DNA of 64,000 nt from Pseudevernia furfuracea. Taxonomy: Eukaryota; Ascomycota; Lecanoromycetes; Lecanorales; Parmeliaceae. The notes beneath the pieces were generated by a model, which saw only the letters and a list, made by a program, of their open reading frames with translations, searched no databases and was not told the origin of the DNA. The stretch's first letter is position 1. The number at the start of each line of letters is the position of its first letter. The stretch spans positions 248,001 through 312,000 of the forward strand of contig JAIUPT010000010.1 of NCBI GenBank assembly GCA_022315425.1, in the 5' to 3' direction. Both the position numbers and the translations under genes were made by a program. Below are positions 32,228 through 42,876 of the stretch, piece after piece.

Positions 32228-33828
32228 AGTCCGTCTAAGCTATAAGTCGGCGACTGTTTTAAAGCTGACGCCCTCGAAAATAGGGAGGCATACGGCTTGG
32301 GGTTAGAGGTCTTTTAAACTATCGATTACTAGCGGTCAGGAACAGTAAACATGCTTAAGGTCCCGTGGACTTTTCTTTCCTTCTAAAGATAGCTGTGCTA
32401 GTCTAAGAGCAATGAATTGATCTTTAGTCTTTTCTTGGCTCTGATATAGTAGTAAGTCACCCTCGCTTTCTGTGCTAGAGCTTTGATTCCACAGCTGCAT
32501 AAGTACGTCGATACTAAGTGCACCACCACCACTTGAAGCAACGGATATTAGATGCTGCCAAGACTTACTGCAGCCATCGCTAGTAAGATGCAGCCTTTTT
32601 TCATTATTTAGACTCAACGCAACGCTATGCATCAAATAAGTAACAGCTTAAGGGTACTTGCAATGCTACGGACGTAAAAATTCCAAGCAGTTGCAGTTTC
32701 AAGATTCGGGAGCCTTAGCTTGGACCTTGTTAGATCATCTCTCCTTCCGAAACCAGGATCCTCCCTAAGCACTCAAATCCGACTTGCATTAAACTTATCG
32801 GTCAAAGCTCTACGACTTTACATTCATATCCCAGAGGCGCCCGTCTTTCAGGTAGCAGACAGCGCGGTTGAGCAGTATCGCTCAACGAAGAGCAGGCAAA
32901 TGATGGCCATTTCTATTTTTCTTTGGGTCTATGGGCGACATCGCCACTCAATGTTGCCATAATGCAACGCGCGGCACCTTGCAGCAGGAATTGCTTACTC
33001 AAGCCGTCGACTAGCGTTAGGTTGAGAACTCCAGCGGCTCCTCGGACCGCATGATTGGATACTCCTTCCGTATGCAAAACTCCGGACAATGGGCGGATCA
33101 TAGCCTGGGACCATCCCGCTGCTCTGCTTACGCTCTGCCCTGTTGTCTTATTTCCACTTGGAACTAGTTACCTCAAAGAAGAAACTTATTCTTTGCCTCG
33201 AAACAGGCGGACGATATGCATCTCTCGTATATAGCTGGTCTTTCGCACATGAACAAATCTGATTTTGCAACCATGAGCAGCCTTGGGGGTAATCCACCGG
33301 CGTGGCAAATTGATGCCTAACCAGTTTCTCGGGATTGTAGGCCCGGTGACCAACCGTTTTACCGCCTCCTAGTCTATGGGTTCAGCTGCTGAAGGGGTTC
33401 CTTCTCAATATACTTATGACGCATACCCCTCTTTTTCCATTCTACTGCCCTCAATGCACCACTAGCATATACTGCTTCTCACCTTAGTGTTGTTCGCTTA
33501 CGCCATCAGTCCCAGCTCGTATTTTCCTTTCTTTCGTTTATGAACGAGTCTTCTCCAGCTCTACAGCAAATGTTCTCCAAAACACCTTCTTTGCCAAGCT
33601 TCTCTAGTATTCCACAGCTTGAAGAAATCCATTCAGAGAACCAAAAGGTTACGGTTCACAGAAGGTAAGTTACTTCCACCTTCTCTCCACTCTTACTAAT
33701 CAGGCTGTGCGTTACCTCTGTATTACCTCTGCAGCACCCTTCTATTGAAGCCCTTCTGCCAACCGCCTTTACATTTATCTGTCATGACGATATACTAACA
33801 ACAACTAGGTACCCTTCCTCAGCACAAG

Positions 33829-34716
33829 ATGTCTAGAAACCGTCCCCCAATGCCTCCGCGGGGGTTTTCACACTTTAGCTACTCGCCAAGAGCCAGCTCC
33901 CACAGCGCGCATGACACCAGGCGAGGCATGTACCCAGGAATGCAGGCACGAGAGTCTGACGCCGAGGAATCAGAGCCACCGAGATGTTCACAGCACGAGT
34001 CATCAGGGATTCTTGAAAGCGATTATGGCGACGAGGAACCCGAGTCACCAATACGTCCACTTAGGAGAAACGCAGGGATGCACGCACGTATGTCCGATGT
34101 CAGCGAGTCCCACTCCGGGTACAATTCAAGTGTCGGACAATCATACCCATCCCAGACCAGCCTCTCAGACAATAGCCTGGACCCGCGTGACTCAAGCAGC
34201 AACCGGGACTCCAGCCCCTCTGAAGACGGTTACATCCCGCGAAATCATGCTTCTCAAGAGACCTACAGTAATCATCGCCGCTCTTTTCGGGACCACTCCT
34301 ATCACCCTATATTCGGTCCGTACGTTGTTATAAGGACATCAGCTGTGCGTACAGATCCCTATCATCTCGTGAAAGTGTTTATATGCTGATGAGTCGACTG
34401 CCAGCCACCAAGAGTACGTCCCAATGACACAGCGATCTTCGGGGCCCAGGACTACTCTTCTAGTTCTTCTGGCTCCGACTCTGACGAGCCCAGGACTCGT
34501 CGCAATCATGTTGCTAGTTGCATGAGCTCTCAACATGATGAACACGATGATGAATACGACGAGCACTTCACTCCATGGGGCCACAGTAGCCGTGGCATGA
34601 GTTCTGGCGATGACGACTACGTCGCCCGCGAGAACGACTATGCCGCCCGCGAGAGGGCTTACGGCGATCAACTTCTCCATGGCTATCGTCAGAATTCGCG
34701 GGGTTACGACGATTAA
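33829..34716 (+). CDS. Intrinsically disordered Ser/Asp/Arg-rich protein, two exons
   Basis: Exon 1 33829-34319 and exon 2 34413-34716 join across a 93-nt intron (GTACGT..CCAAG, branch GCTGATG) to give about 264 residues. The joined reading runs HPIFGP then VRPNDTAIFGAQDYSSSS. It begins MSRNRPPMPPRGFSHFSYSPR and is dominated by Ser, Asp, Glu, Arg, Pro and Tyr, with acidic islands (DAEESEPP, DYGDEEPE) and a DDDYVARENDYAARER pair near the end. There is no known domain, signal peptide or membrane span. Start context is CAAGATGTC. The short GC-rich, charged style is shared with the genes at 35467, 37101, 38579 and 44012. Function unknown. Confidence 0.7.
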
Positions 34717-35466
34717 ATACTAGACCGACAACGGTACTCCTGATAGAAGGCACGCTTCTGGCGCCGGAGGTAGACAGCTGTGTGCGATCAGCGATTCTTG
34801 ATGTTGTTTTCCCAAGTCACAAGATTAAGGTCATGCACTGCTGTGGGTTTTCTTTTCATGGAGCTTCCTTCCATTTTCGGGCGTATAAGCGATGACTTCT
34901 GTAGAACTTTGTTTTCAATAGATTTCGCATTCGTGGGTAACAGAATCAGACCAGAGTCCCTTAGATCAAAGCTAGCGGAATCCAACGTCCATGACAATTT
35001 TCCTTATCTCTAGTCTTTCGGCTAGGACCATACCCATTGCCTCATAATTTCTCCTTTCTCAGGCTGCCAGGCACCCCAGTGTTTCATCCAATCAACCACT
35101 TTTGCTATGAGAGTCTACCCCGCTTCGAATCGGAATGACTAGCTCTTGCTTCTTAGGCGCGTGCTCGCTCCAAGTGGCAATGATTGGATACTACCACTTG
35201 AGGCAACCCCTTTGACACAAATACATCGTCGCCCGTCCTCTTTCAGCTATCTTCAATGTGTTAACAAAACCGGTTAAATATCGGAATCGCAACCTAGTGT
35301 ACTATATAAATCATTACTTTCTCCAAAGTTCTTTCTTTACACAACTCCTCAGGATACTTCCATAACCATCCATTCTCTCCTCCTCCCACAATCTGCCCCT
35401 ATCTCCTTTCTCACTCATCAACCCATCAACAAACCCAGCCAAGACACCACAAGCCTCATCCCAAAA
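34717..35466. other. Intergenic region, promoter of the 35467 gene
   Basis: No gene supported. A TATA box lies at 35303 and a C/T/A-rich leader runs to the ATG. Confidence 0.4.
35303..35310 (+). promoter_or_regulatory. TATA box upstream of the 35467 gene
   Basis: TATATAAA, 164 bp before the ATG. Confidence 0.5.
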
Positions 35467-36302
35467 ATGGCCGACCGCCAACACTTCTCCGGCCAAAACT
35501 TCCGATCCCTCAACGAAAATCTCCGCAGTTCACGCAGGCCACGCAGGCCACGCAGGCCAAACGCACAACGACCCAGCACAAACGAAGACTTCAACCCCCC
35601 TCGCAGAGACTCCCGCAACGCAAGAGACGACACCTCAGACAGTTCATCCGAAGAAGGTCTCGGCGCCTTCATCACATCTTACGACCGCGAGTCTGATTCC
35701 GACTGGGACTCCGACTCCGACCCCACTCGAATGGGGGGCTCAAGGAGGGCTGCGGAGGAAGGTTTCGGCGATGTGCCGGCGCGGAGGGCAGAACAGGGGC
35801 CAGGGGATGCATTGAGAGGGGGACAGGTACGAAACGATTTGTGTTTTAGAATCCCGCTATCTCGTTATCCGATATGATATACTGATAGGTTATGCAACAG
35901 CGGACAGGAGGACGTCGTCGTCGTGGAGGTGGAACTTATGGTGTGCAGCATGGAGACCACGAGGGGCAGCTCTACGATGACCGCGAGAGGCAACTCTTCG
36001 ATCGTTTACATGAATTGGATGAGGCTGGTCGTGACCAACGCGAGTATTGGAGAAACCGCGGGTGGAGAAGGATCGGTCACGAATGGGTCAGGGTCCCGCA
36101 AGCCTACGAGGATCGTGGCTTCAGCGCTCGCGGTGATGATGATGAAGATGGGAATCCGTTTCCGTATAGCCCGCAAGGCTATGGTGATCGTGTCATTGGA
36201 GCTCGTCCTGACGAGTATGACGATCATAATGGTGATGATTATGGAGGCCGTCTCGCCCCGCGGGGCCACGGTGGCGGGGGAATGGGCTCTCGCCATTACT
36301 AG
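35467..36302 (+). CDS. Intrinsically disordered Arg/Asp/Gly-rich protein, two exons
   Basis: Exon 1 35467-35826 and exon 2 35889-36302, across a 62-nt intron (GTACGA..CTGATAG), encode 257 residues. The N-terminus has a basic RRPRRPRRP repeat from a 9-bp DNA repeat, then a Ser/Asp block (SDSDWDSDSDP). Exon 2 begins VMQQRTGGRRRRGG, has a helical charged centre (RERQLFDRLHELDEAGRDQREYW), then acidic DDDEDGNPFPYSPQGYGDR and ends in a Gly-rich PRGHGGGGMGSRHY. The RG-rich parts are like those of RNA-binding disordered proteins, but no RNA-binding domain is present. No signal peptide. Unrecognised family; splice sites are strong. Confidence 0.72.
35531..35557. repeat. 9-bp tandem repeat, three copies
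   Basis: CACGCAGGC x3, coding for Arg-Arg-Pro units of the overlapping gene. Confidence 0.9.
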
Positions 36303-37100
36303 GACGAGGTAGAATATTAGTCTGACCTAATGGGTGGATGGAGCTTGGAGGCGAGATGGGGTGATTAGAGTTGGAGACATGGGTCATGCAACTGCTTGCG
36401 AACATTCCCTTAATCGCTTCCTTCCGAAGTTGCCTACAATATTTTAGGACAATAACGACTGCCTCCGCCTTGAACGAGAGCGCGTGCAGTGATGATTCAA
36501 GACTTGTGCATACTAGATCACATGAACACTTTGTAGACTGTACTCTCGTTATCAACCAGAATTTCCCAGGCCAACGACACTCATGCGTGCTAGCCATTTT
36601 TAGTTCAATCCTTCGGCTGAGATGATGAAGATCGCTCTGCAGGGCGTCTTATTGTAGCCGCTTCCACACACTCGGAAACGCAGGAGCGCTACCATCTATG
36701 GCAGGACTCAGATGCGATTCGTGGACTGCATAAAAAGCTGGGTTAGGAAGTGCAGTAGTGCCGACGCAATACGATGTGTTGTTCAGGAACGAGGCGGAAT
36801 GAATTAGGGGCTAAAGTTGAGAACATGACCAGTATTCTGCGGGGTCTATTGCATAACACCTTTCCACTTCAAGTTGCAACGTTGGATATTAGGTCATGAG
36901 ACGAATGCTATTTTCATATATTTTGAGTCGCGTCATTCTGTCTGTGAGCCGTTTCCTCGCCTACTATATTCCATAAAAGACCAGTCTCCAGCCAACCTTT
37001 TTTCTATTTCTACTTATTCTTAATTCACAGAATTCCTCGAGACTCCTTCATTACCCAGATACTTCTTTAATCAAATCTTCAAACTTCTACTTCAATCTTT
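36303..37100. other. Intergenic region
   Basis: No supported gene. CATAAAAG near 36973 may serve as the TATA element of the next gene, about 130 bp before its ATG. Confidence 0.4.
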
Positions 37101-37751
37101 GTGAATCATCATCACCCAAGCATGGCTCATCAAGGACTCCCTTTGCGAGACGGACCTCCAGGTAGACACGGCGACGGCACCAAACGACTGAGCGACGCCG
37201 AAGATTCCGTGGTCTTGTACAAGTCCAAGCTTGGCCGACGTCAGGAGGAGGAGGACCAAGAGGAGCGTGAGTTTGGATGGCATTCGAAAGACCACCCTGT
37301 GTATGATCAAAGCCGCGCACGAGGCAGAGAGTCTTACGAGACACATGGAGGGTTCCTCGACCATGGAGGGTTCCTCGACGATGAAGGGTTCCTCGACGAT
37401 GCACCTTACACACCTAGTCTCTCAACACTCAAGAACAAACGCGACGCGCTGAAGGCAGAACTGATAAAATATGGTGAAGTCAAACCTCTTGAAGGGGCCA
37501 GACGTGCAGAGGCCAAAAAGGTCGAAGAAAGACTCTATGAGACCATCGATGACATCCAAAGGCTCGAGTTCGAGGAATGCGAGGGCGGCAAGATGCCTCA
37601 AGATATCCGAGAGCTATTCCGTCCTCGGGGCCGAGAAGACTACTCCAACGAGGAGTCTGATGGTGTCGACTATGAGCCACGCGGACCTCGTCGTGGCCAT
37701 CCTGAGTCTCTGGCTGCATATGCCCGCTATTCAACGCGCTCGTTCCAATGA
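37101..37751 (+). CDS. Disordered charged protein with GGFLDD repeats and coiled-coil centre
   Basis: 216 residues from 37101; the in-frame ATG at 37122 (MAHQGLPLRDGPPGRHGDG) has equally good context and matches the style of the neighbours. A charged N-terminal half (RRQEEEDQEEREFGWHSKD) leads to three 6-residue repeats (GGFLDH, GGFLDD, EGFLDD), then a helical coiled-coil-like region (LSTLKNKRDALKAELIKYGE through ERLYETIDDIQRLEFEE), and a Gly/Arg/Asp-rich end. No introns, no known domain. The helical centre resembles in position the ELEAELDVVEGEIERAQQG segment of the next gene, which hints at relationship between the two. Confidence 0.65.
   Translation: MNHHHPSMAHQGLPLRDGPPGRHGDGTKRLSDAEDSVVLYKSKLGRRQEEEDQEEREFGWHSKDHPVYDQSRARGRESYETHGGFLDHGGFLDDEGFLDDAPYTPSLSTLKNKRDALKAELIKYGEVKPLEGARRAEAKKVEERLYETIDDIQRLEFEECEGGKMPQDIRELFRPRGREDYSNEESDGVDYEPRGPRRGHPESLAAYARYSTRSFQ
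37347..37400. repeat. 18-bp tandem repeat, three copies, in frame
   Basis: Three near-identical 18-mers (GGAGGGTTCCTCGACCAT type) that code for the GGFLDD units. Confidence 0.95.
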
Positions 37752-38578
37752 AGAGAAGGAAGGTATGAGGACATGATATGTTATTGGCTGCATCCGCTGA
37801 CCTTTTTCCAGCCACAACATCTTCATGAGGGGTACTTATTGGATATGGGAAGACTTGGCTGACGTGTCTGGCCTTTCAGAAAGGCGGTATGGTCATTACC
37901 TATTGCGGGCTTATGGAAGATTTATTGGCATTCTTTCCTCTTGCGTTTTCATCATGCGGTATCATGCGAAGCTCTTACATCATTCTTTGCAAAAATGCAC
38001 TGTAAAAGAAAATATCAGCTAGCATTATAACATGGTAGTATAAAAGATACTTCATAAAACTAATGCGCTCACAACTCTTTAAAGTTTTAGCCATAATTAT
38101 AACATAATAGCATGAGAGATGCTTTATGAAAATCATAGGCTTACATATCTAGCGTCAGTCTGGCTCTTCCCTTAGTTCCATAGTATCGGGAGAAGGCAAT
38201 TGGGTTTCTTTTATCTTTCCTGTTTCCCATTCTTCATGCGTCATCCACTCTTGATTAACACTTTGGCCACTCAAGGTAGCACTCAAAAAAATTCTCCTAC
38301 CCAAACATTCCATCTTTCCTACATATCCCTTAGCAGCATCCTCGCAACCTTCCACCAACCCCTTTCCAACAAAACCACCTTCTCAAACCTACACATCACA
38401 CTGTTGTGTCCATCGTCCTTGTCGACCTCACCACGAGAGTCAAGTACAGTACGTCAGCCCCTCTCCAGCTCCTTTGATTTGAAAATTCAGCTCTTCCTAC
38501 CAGCTTTAGCATACCATCCCCGTTACCGTCTTGGTGAGAAACACTAAGATCAAGCAGGTGACGAATAAAACCATCAAA
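37752..38578. other. Intergenic region, leader of the 38579 gene
   Basis: No supported gene. A/T-rich between 37990 and 38150, where two similar ~60-bp blocks follow each other (ATAACATGGTAGTATAAAAG and ATAACATAATAGCATGAGAG types), then a C/T-rich leader. Confidence 0.4.
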
Positions 38579-39553
38579 ATGGAACGACCTCGGGATCGCT
38601 CAGAGGCACATGGTCAAAGAGCCTACTCAAATGACAGACGTCCCGCACGAAGCGAAGCCCATCAAGGGCCACGAAATGGTCCTAGCATGACAAGGCGGAG
38701 AGTGCCTGAGGTCGATGAAGGAGGTGTGGACTTTTTTCTCGAGAGCTTTGAAGACATGAGCATGGATTCACACAAACGCTCCACACCAGGCGGATCTCAA
38801 GGCAGACGAGGACCTCGTCGTATGGATGACATGGACGGCTTTGAAGAAAAGAATTTCAATCCTCGTGGAACATCAACACGAGGCGAAAGTCAAGGCGGAC
38901 GGGATATGAGACGTCGTCACATGGATGTCGTGGACAGCTTCGACGAAGAGGATGCAGGTTCTCGTAGACCATCGACACGAGGCGAAAGTCAAGGCGGACG
39001 GGATATGAGACGTCGTCACATGGATGTCGTGGACAGCTTCGACGAAGAGGATGCAGGTCCTCGTAGACCATCGACACGAGGCGGACCCCAAGGGAGACGA
39101 AGCACAGAATCTGCACACATAGACAACCCGGTAACCGATATGGTTCTATACGCACCTCGAGGTGGTCGTGGAGCGAGGTCAGTGACTGGTATGGTTCCTC
39201 ACATACCAGGAGGTGGTCGTCGACCGAAGCCTCAGACTGCGAAGCCAAAGCCAACTCTCCGCGAACTTGAAGCTGAACTCGACGTTGTCGAGGGGGAAAT
39301 AGAACGAGCCCAACAGGGTATGAAGGCATCGCCAAACAACCCGAGCTTCAACCAGGCAGTGTTCAAAATGTTGGAAATCAAGATGGAGATTTACAAAATC
39401 GATCCTGAATCAGGAAGGCTTGATAATTGGGCTAGATTTATTCTGCATCTCCCTCCCAAATTTCCCCCTGACCATGAGGAGCGTGGATCTCGCTATGGTT
39501 ACCGAGGCTCTGCACCTGGACGTGGTGGAAATCATGGCCATCGTGACCGCTAA
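38579..39553 (+). CDS. Disordered Arg/Asp/Gly-rich protein with 33-residue tandem repeats
   Basis: 324 residues from the ATG at 38579 (TCAAAATGG), chosen over the upstream in-frame ATG at 38531 because the array genes start this way. Residues 1-95 are Arg/Ser/Gly-rich. Then come two nearly exact copies of a 33-residue unit containing TRGESQGGRDMRRRHMDVVD and SFDEEDAG, flanked by degenerate copies (TPGGSQGRRGPRRMDDMDG; TRGGPQGRRSTE). The C-terminal half has a folded-looking helical pair (TLRELEAELDVVEGEIERA; FKMLEIKMEIYKIDPES) and ends GSRYGYRGSAPGRGGNHGH. No known domain or targeting signal. Confidence 0.72.
   Translation: MERPRDRSEAHGQRAYSNDRRPARSEAHQGPRNGPSMTRRRVPEVDEGGVDFFLESFEDMSMDSHKRSTPGGSQGRRGPRRMDDMDGFEEKNFNPRGTSTRGESQGGRDMRRRHMDVVDSFDEEDAGSRRPSTRGESQGGRDMRRRHMDVVDSFDEEDAGPRRPSTRGGPQGRRSTESAHIDNPVTDMVLYAPRGGRGARSVTGMVPHIPGGGRRPKPQTAKPKPTLRELEAELDVVEGEIERAQQGMKASPNNPSFNQAVFKMLEIKMEIYKIDPESGRLDNWARFILHLPPKFPPDHEERGSRYGYRGSAPGRGGNHGHRDR
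38871..39078. repeat. 99-bp tandem repeat, two near-perfect copies plus partial third
   Basis: Units 38881-38979 and 38980-39078 are almost identical in DNA, and a third starts at 39079 before diverging. The near-identity at synonymous sites points to recent expansion. Confidence 0.95.
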
Positions 39554-40104
39554 TTGGCCAGTATTTGGGCAATGAGGTTATCAGTGTAGCACAAAGTACA
39601 CTCTGGAAGTACTTTGCTTGATGGATGATCATGATGAGTTGCGATAAGCTGAAATGTGGCACTAATTTGTTTTTCTCTTGCGGGTTGGCATGCGAAATTT
39701 TGCACGACTGCTTCGGTAGAGGTACAGCAGGGAATTAGTTAACTAATAGAAGTCAATATGCTTGCGATCAGAGCTCACACATAACTTGGTACAATGGCTA
39801 TTGCTGGTAAGCCACGATGCCGGCACTAAGGCTGCTCGTGTTTGAGCACCGAATGAGTATCAGCCGCTGAGGCAACTTGTAGGCCTTGGCGTATCAACAT
39901 GCAGCCGAGATGATGAGAGGCTATCTGTTTTTTTCAACCTTCTTTTTTAACACTGTTATTGCCACCTTTTCTCTTCTTTTCTCCATAACTCTTCAACAAA
40001 CTTTCTTAGCGTCTTCCTCAGAATTCTCCTCCGTCTACACGCTATTCATCGTTTTCACCTTCCGGTCACAACCTTGCCGTCGCCGAAGCCTCAAAGCACT
40101 AATA
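39554..40104. other. Intergenic, former promoter/leader of the following pseudogene
   Basis: No gene. The C/T-rich stretch 39940-40080 resembles the leaders of the intact array genes. Confidence 0.35.
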
Positions 40105-40692
40105 TGGTCAAATGAACGCGTCAACCTTTATCCAGGCGTGGGAGGGCGTGCAGACTATGTCACATATAGTTCAGGTCGCCACGAGCGCTAAGTTATAGAT
40201 GGGTTTGGCTACCGAGTGCCTTGGCCTTTCGAGGATCATGAGAAGTCTTCCCACAATGGCGAGGGAGATCCAGACATGATATATCTAGAATCCGGTCGCG
40301 TGTTGCCCCGAAGCGCGTGGGATGCTGAACATCCAGTGGAATAGTCTAGCGATGTATCGGTGGGGGATAGGCACCCAGTTACCTCTTAAGACCATCCCGG
40401 CCCGAGGCATGATACAAGACGTGCGAGGCTTCGCGACCGGAGCTCAGAGGATGATGGTTCCGACAGTGAGCGTCCAAGGGTTTGGAATGGGCACAGGATC
40501 AGACCAAAATATAGTGGTCGATCAAGTCTTGCGGGACGTGGGGAGCTGTTCCCGCATGGAATTGGAGAGAGACCTCCCGATGTTAAACCCCGAGCTGGAC
40601 GCCTCTCTGATCTCGATCAAGAAGATTCCTCTGTTAATGACACCAATTCCATGCGGTCAAACGAAGCTCAAGCTCGATACTATAAAGTTTAA
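40105..40692 (+). pseudogene. Inactivated disordered-protein gene of the same style as its neighbours
   Basis: One constant reading frame runs 196 codons with disordered, charged composition (RDRSSEDDGSDSERPRVW, GRLSDLDQEDSSVNDTNS, ending NEAQARYYKV) but is interrupted by TAA at 40189-40191, TAG at 40342-40344 and TAA at 40387-40389. There are no frameshifts. All three stops could come from single C-to-T changes (CAA or CAG), the direction expected of RIP or deamination. Upstream sequence in frame (RVNLYPGVGGRADYVTYSSGR) also looks coding. Unless the gaps are introns, this copy is dead. Confidence 0.65.
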
Positions 40693-41850
40693 GGGCTAAT
40701 AGTGATTAGCTTTGAGATGGCTGCAAGTACAGGAGCTCCTAGATCATGAGCTTCTAAGGCAAATCGAGGGCTTCTTTTCTCTTTCGAGTACCATCTCGAT
40801 GTTGGAGATTCACTCTTTAGACATTAGTGTATAGATCAAGATTTCAGAAGTGAATTCAGACTCGTAGCTCGATATGACTGTAGCCTCGGTTTGCCGTCTC
40901 CCGAGACGAGGCTTCTCCGCATGACAGGGTAGCGGACCTCTTCATATCAGAAATAAGTTGACCAACAGACTCCCTAACAGCGGGCTCGAAGAGCGCCCCT
41001 TTGTCCCTCTTCTCTTTCATTTTGATCATCATGGTCGATGCAACGGAGGTAATCCTAACGTTACGAGTGTGCCAAGGCCAGTCGCCTGTTCAGCCTTACT
41101 CTAGCGTGACTTGGCAATACTCTAGCCTTCTGAAGTACTTCCTCCTTAGCGTTCGTTAGCATCTTGTCCATCCAGTACCTACCTTATCACGGTCTTGATA
41201 CTATACCAAAGCTAATTCAATCGTGATCGGAGCACATCTACACACGTGTCCTACCCAACTGCGGGAGTAGGAAGACACAGTCGATTAGACCGTCAGCCAC
41301 AAGGATCTCATTCCTCAGCCACAAAAACCTCACCATACGAAAGAACAAATTCAAATTCTGCTCGTGCCTTATCACCTCTAACGAACAAGGAACGTCCGTG
41401 CTAGACCCTCGCAAAGAATTCCTTCTCCGCTCGACATCAAGGACAGTGCCTCAGTCTTCGACTCCATAACTACAAAAGATCTATCTAAGTCTGTTCGAAA
41501 AGAGCAGCATTTCATGTGTCACTGATCTTTACGAGACTTTGAATGAACAATCAACAAGTGCGCTAGATCCCTGTAAAGATTTGGCACACCTAACCATCTT
41601 AAAGATTACCTAAAAATTAGGAAGACGCACTCAAAACAGTCTAATCTACACCTAGCGTCTCTGCGACTCGAATCCTTACTCTTGCCCTCATTTTAGTACG
41701 AGAGGAGAAAGAAAGTGCTGACCCATTTCTATTACGAATCCTATCATACCCACTTTCGGAAATTGTTACCTGCCTCCTCCCAAACACACTCCTACAGTGC
41801 TACAACTCCAGAGATACTTCCTCCTGCTCCGTGATCTAGTATTCTCAATC
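40693..41850. other. Intergenic region, leader of BIR gene
   Basis: About 1.15 kb with stops in all frames and no repeat that I recognise. Short Ser/Leu-coding fragments near 41000-41200 are not convincing. Confidence 0.4.
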
Positions 41851-42876
41851 ATGAAGACATACAAAGAGCGATTCGCCACATTCACCTCTTGGCCACATGC
41901 CTTACCGCACCCCGAAGACCTCGCTGCAGCTGGATTCAAATACCGTCCAACAAAGCGCTGTCCAGATAATGTTCGATGCACCGATTGCATGATGAACCTA
42001 GACGAATGGGAGTCAGACGATGATCCACTTACAGAACATGCTATACATTCGCCCAATTGTCAATTTGTCAAAGAAGCTCAGAAGCCTACTCCTACACCCC
42101 AAGATATCGGCTTCTTCGATCCATGGCCACAAAAAGACGATCCAGAGCTCCACCTTTATCACGATCTTATTCCTTTCACCGATCATCTTCTAGAGTCCAT
42201 CAATCAGTATCGCGAGACAGATATTCTGCAATTACTTCCCAAATGCCTCCGAGGCGCAGCTTTTGTCTGGTATCAAGATATTCAGAAAACATCCTCCCTA
42301 AAAGAAGTCGATGGTAGCAATCGGAGCCTTAGCCTATGGATAGGAGCGTTACTGTCTAAGTTCAGGAAGAGGACTGTTGCACCGTCATTGCCGAATGAAT
42401 CTGCTGCACAGAAAGCCCCGCAAACAACTCCGCAGCAAGACTCTGCCCCACAACAGCAGCAACATCACAAGTCCCACGACGACGACGACGACGATCATAG
42501 AGCCGCTGAGAATTCCGAAGGAAGACACAGACAGGCGTCGGTCTCCTCTGATGTTACTATTACTTCTGAGCAATGCGCAGCTCGTCTTCAATTTGAACTA
42601 TCGATGGACAAGATTTCTCAACAGGCTAAGGTTAATTTGCCCAATAGCTCTCCTGGTGTTCAAGCCCAAGTGATAGACAGTGCAACCGTCCAGCAGAGTG
42701 GGCCTGTCTTGTCCGAGCACGGCCTAACCAGCGCTGAACATACGCCTCAAGCGAACAGTGGAGGAGCTTTGCAGGACGATACTAGATCCATCTGCTCTAG
42801 TATTTCTGACGAGGCCATAGTATTTACCCCGGAAAGCTCTGATGTCGGCTCTGAGTGCGGCAATTCGGCCAGGTGA
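41851..42876 (+). CDS. BIR-domain protein with Gag-like second domain
   Basis: 341 residues from the ATG at 41851 (an in-frame ATG at 41797 would add 18 hydrophobic residues). Residues 4-75 are a BIR domain: RFATFTSWPH, LAAAGFKYRP, then the zinc ligands in VRCTDCMMNLDEW and TEHAIHSPNCQF (Cys-x2-Cys, His, Cys). In fungi BIR domains are known mainly from Bir1/survivin-type chromosomal passenger proteins, which are much longer. Residues 88-180 (FFDPWPQ, ILQLLPKCLRGAAFVWYQDI, SLSLWIGALLSKFRKR) have the pattern of a retrotransposon Gag helical domain. The rest is disordered with poly-Gln/His and poly-Asp runs. No protease, RT or long terminal repeat is seen nearby, so this looks like a host gene with a domesticated Gag segment. 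BIR is secure; Gag is by pattern. Confidence 0.78.
   Translation: MKTYKERFATFTSWPHALPHPEDLAAAGFKYRPTKRCPDNVRCTDCMMNLDEWESDDDPLTEHAIHSPNCQFVKEAQKPTPTPQDIGFFDPWPQKDDPELHLYHDLIPFTDHLLESINQYRETDILQLLPKCLRGAAFVWYQDIQKTSSLKEVDGSNRSLSLWIGALLSKFRKRTVAPSLPNESAAQKAPQTTPQQDSAPQQQQHHKSHDDDDDDHRAAENSEGRHRQASVSSDVTITSEQCAARLQFELSMDKISQQAKVNLPNSSPGVQAQVIDSATVQQSGPVLSEHGLTSAEHTPQANSGGALQDDTRSICSSISDEAIVFTPESSDVGSECGNSAR

Larger units (their letters stand above)
31384..33828. other. Gene-poor stretch with repeats and possible gene relics
   Basis: 2.4 kb without an intact gene. It carries the second dispersed-repeat copy and a 16-bp tandem repeat. Minus-strand frames around 32336-32635 and 32700-33100 have some coding character (for example EDPGFGRRDDLTR, VRGAAGVLNLTLV) but are short and unassigned; they may be relics. 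The last 300 bp is the leader of the next gene, with likely leader introns (GTAAGT at 33665, acceptors CTGCAG near 33733 and CTAG near 33810). Confidence 0.4.
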
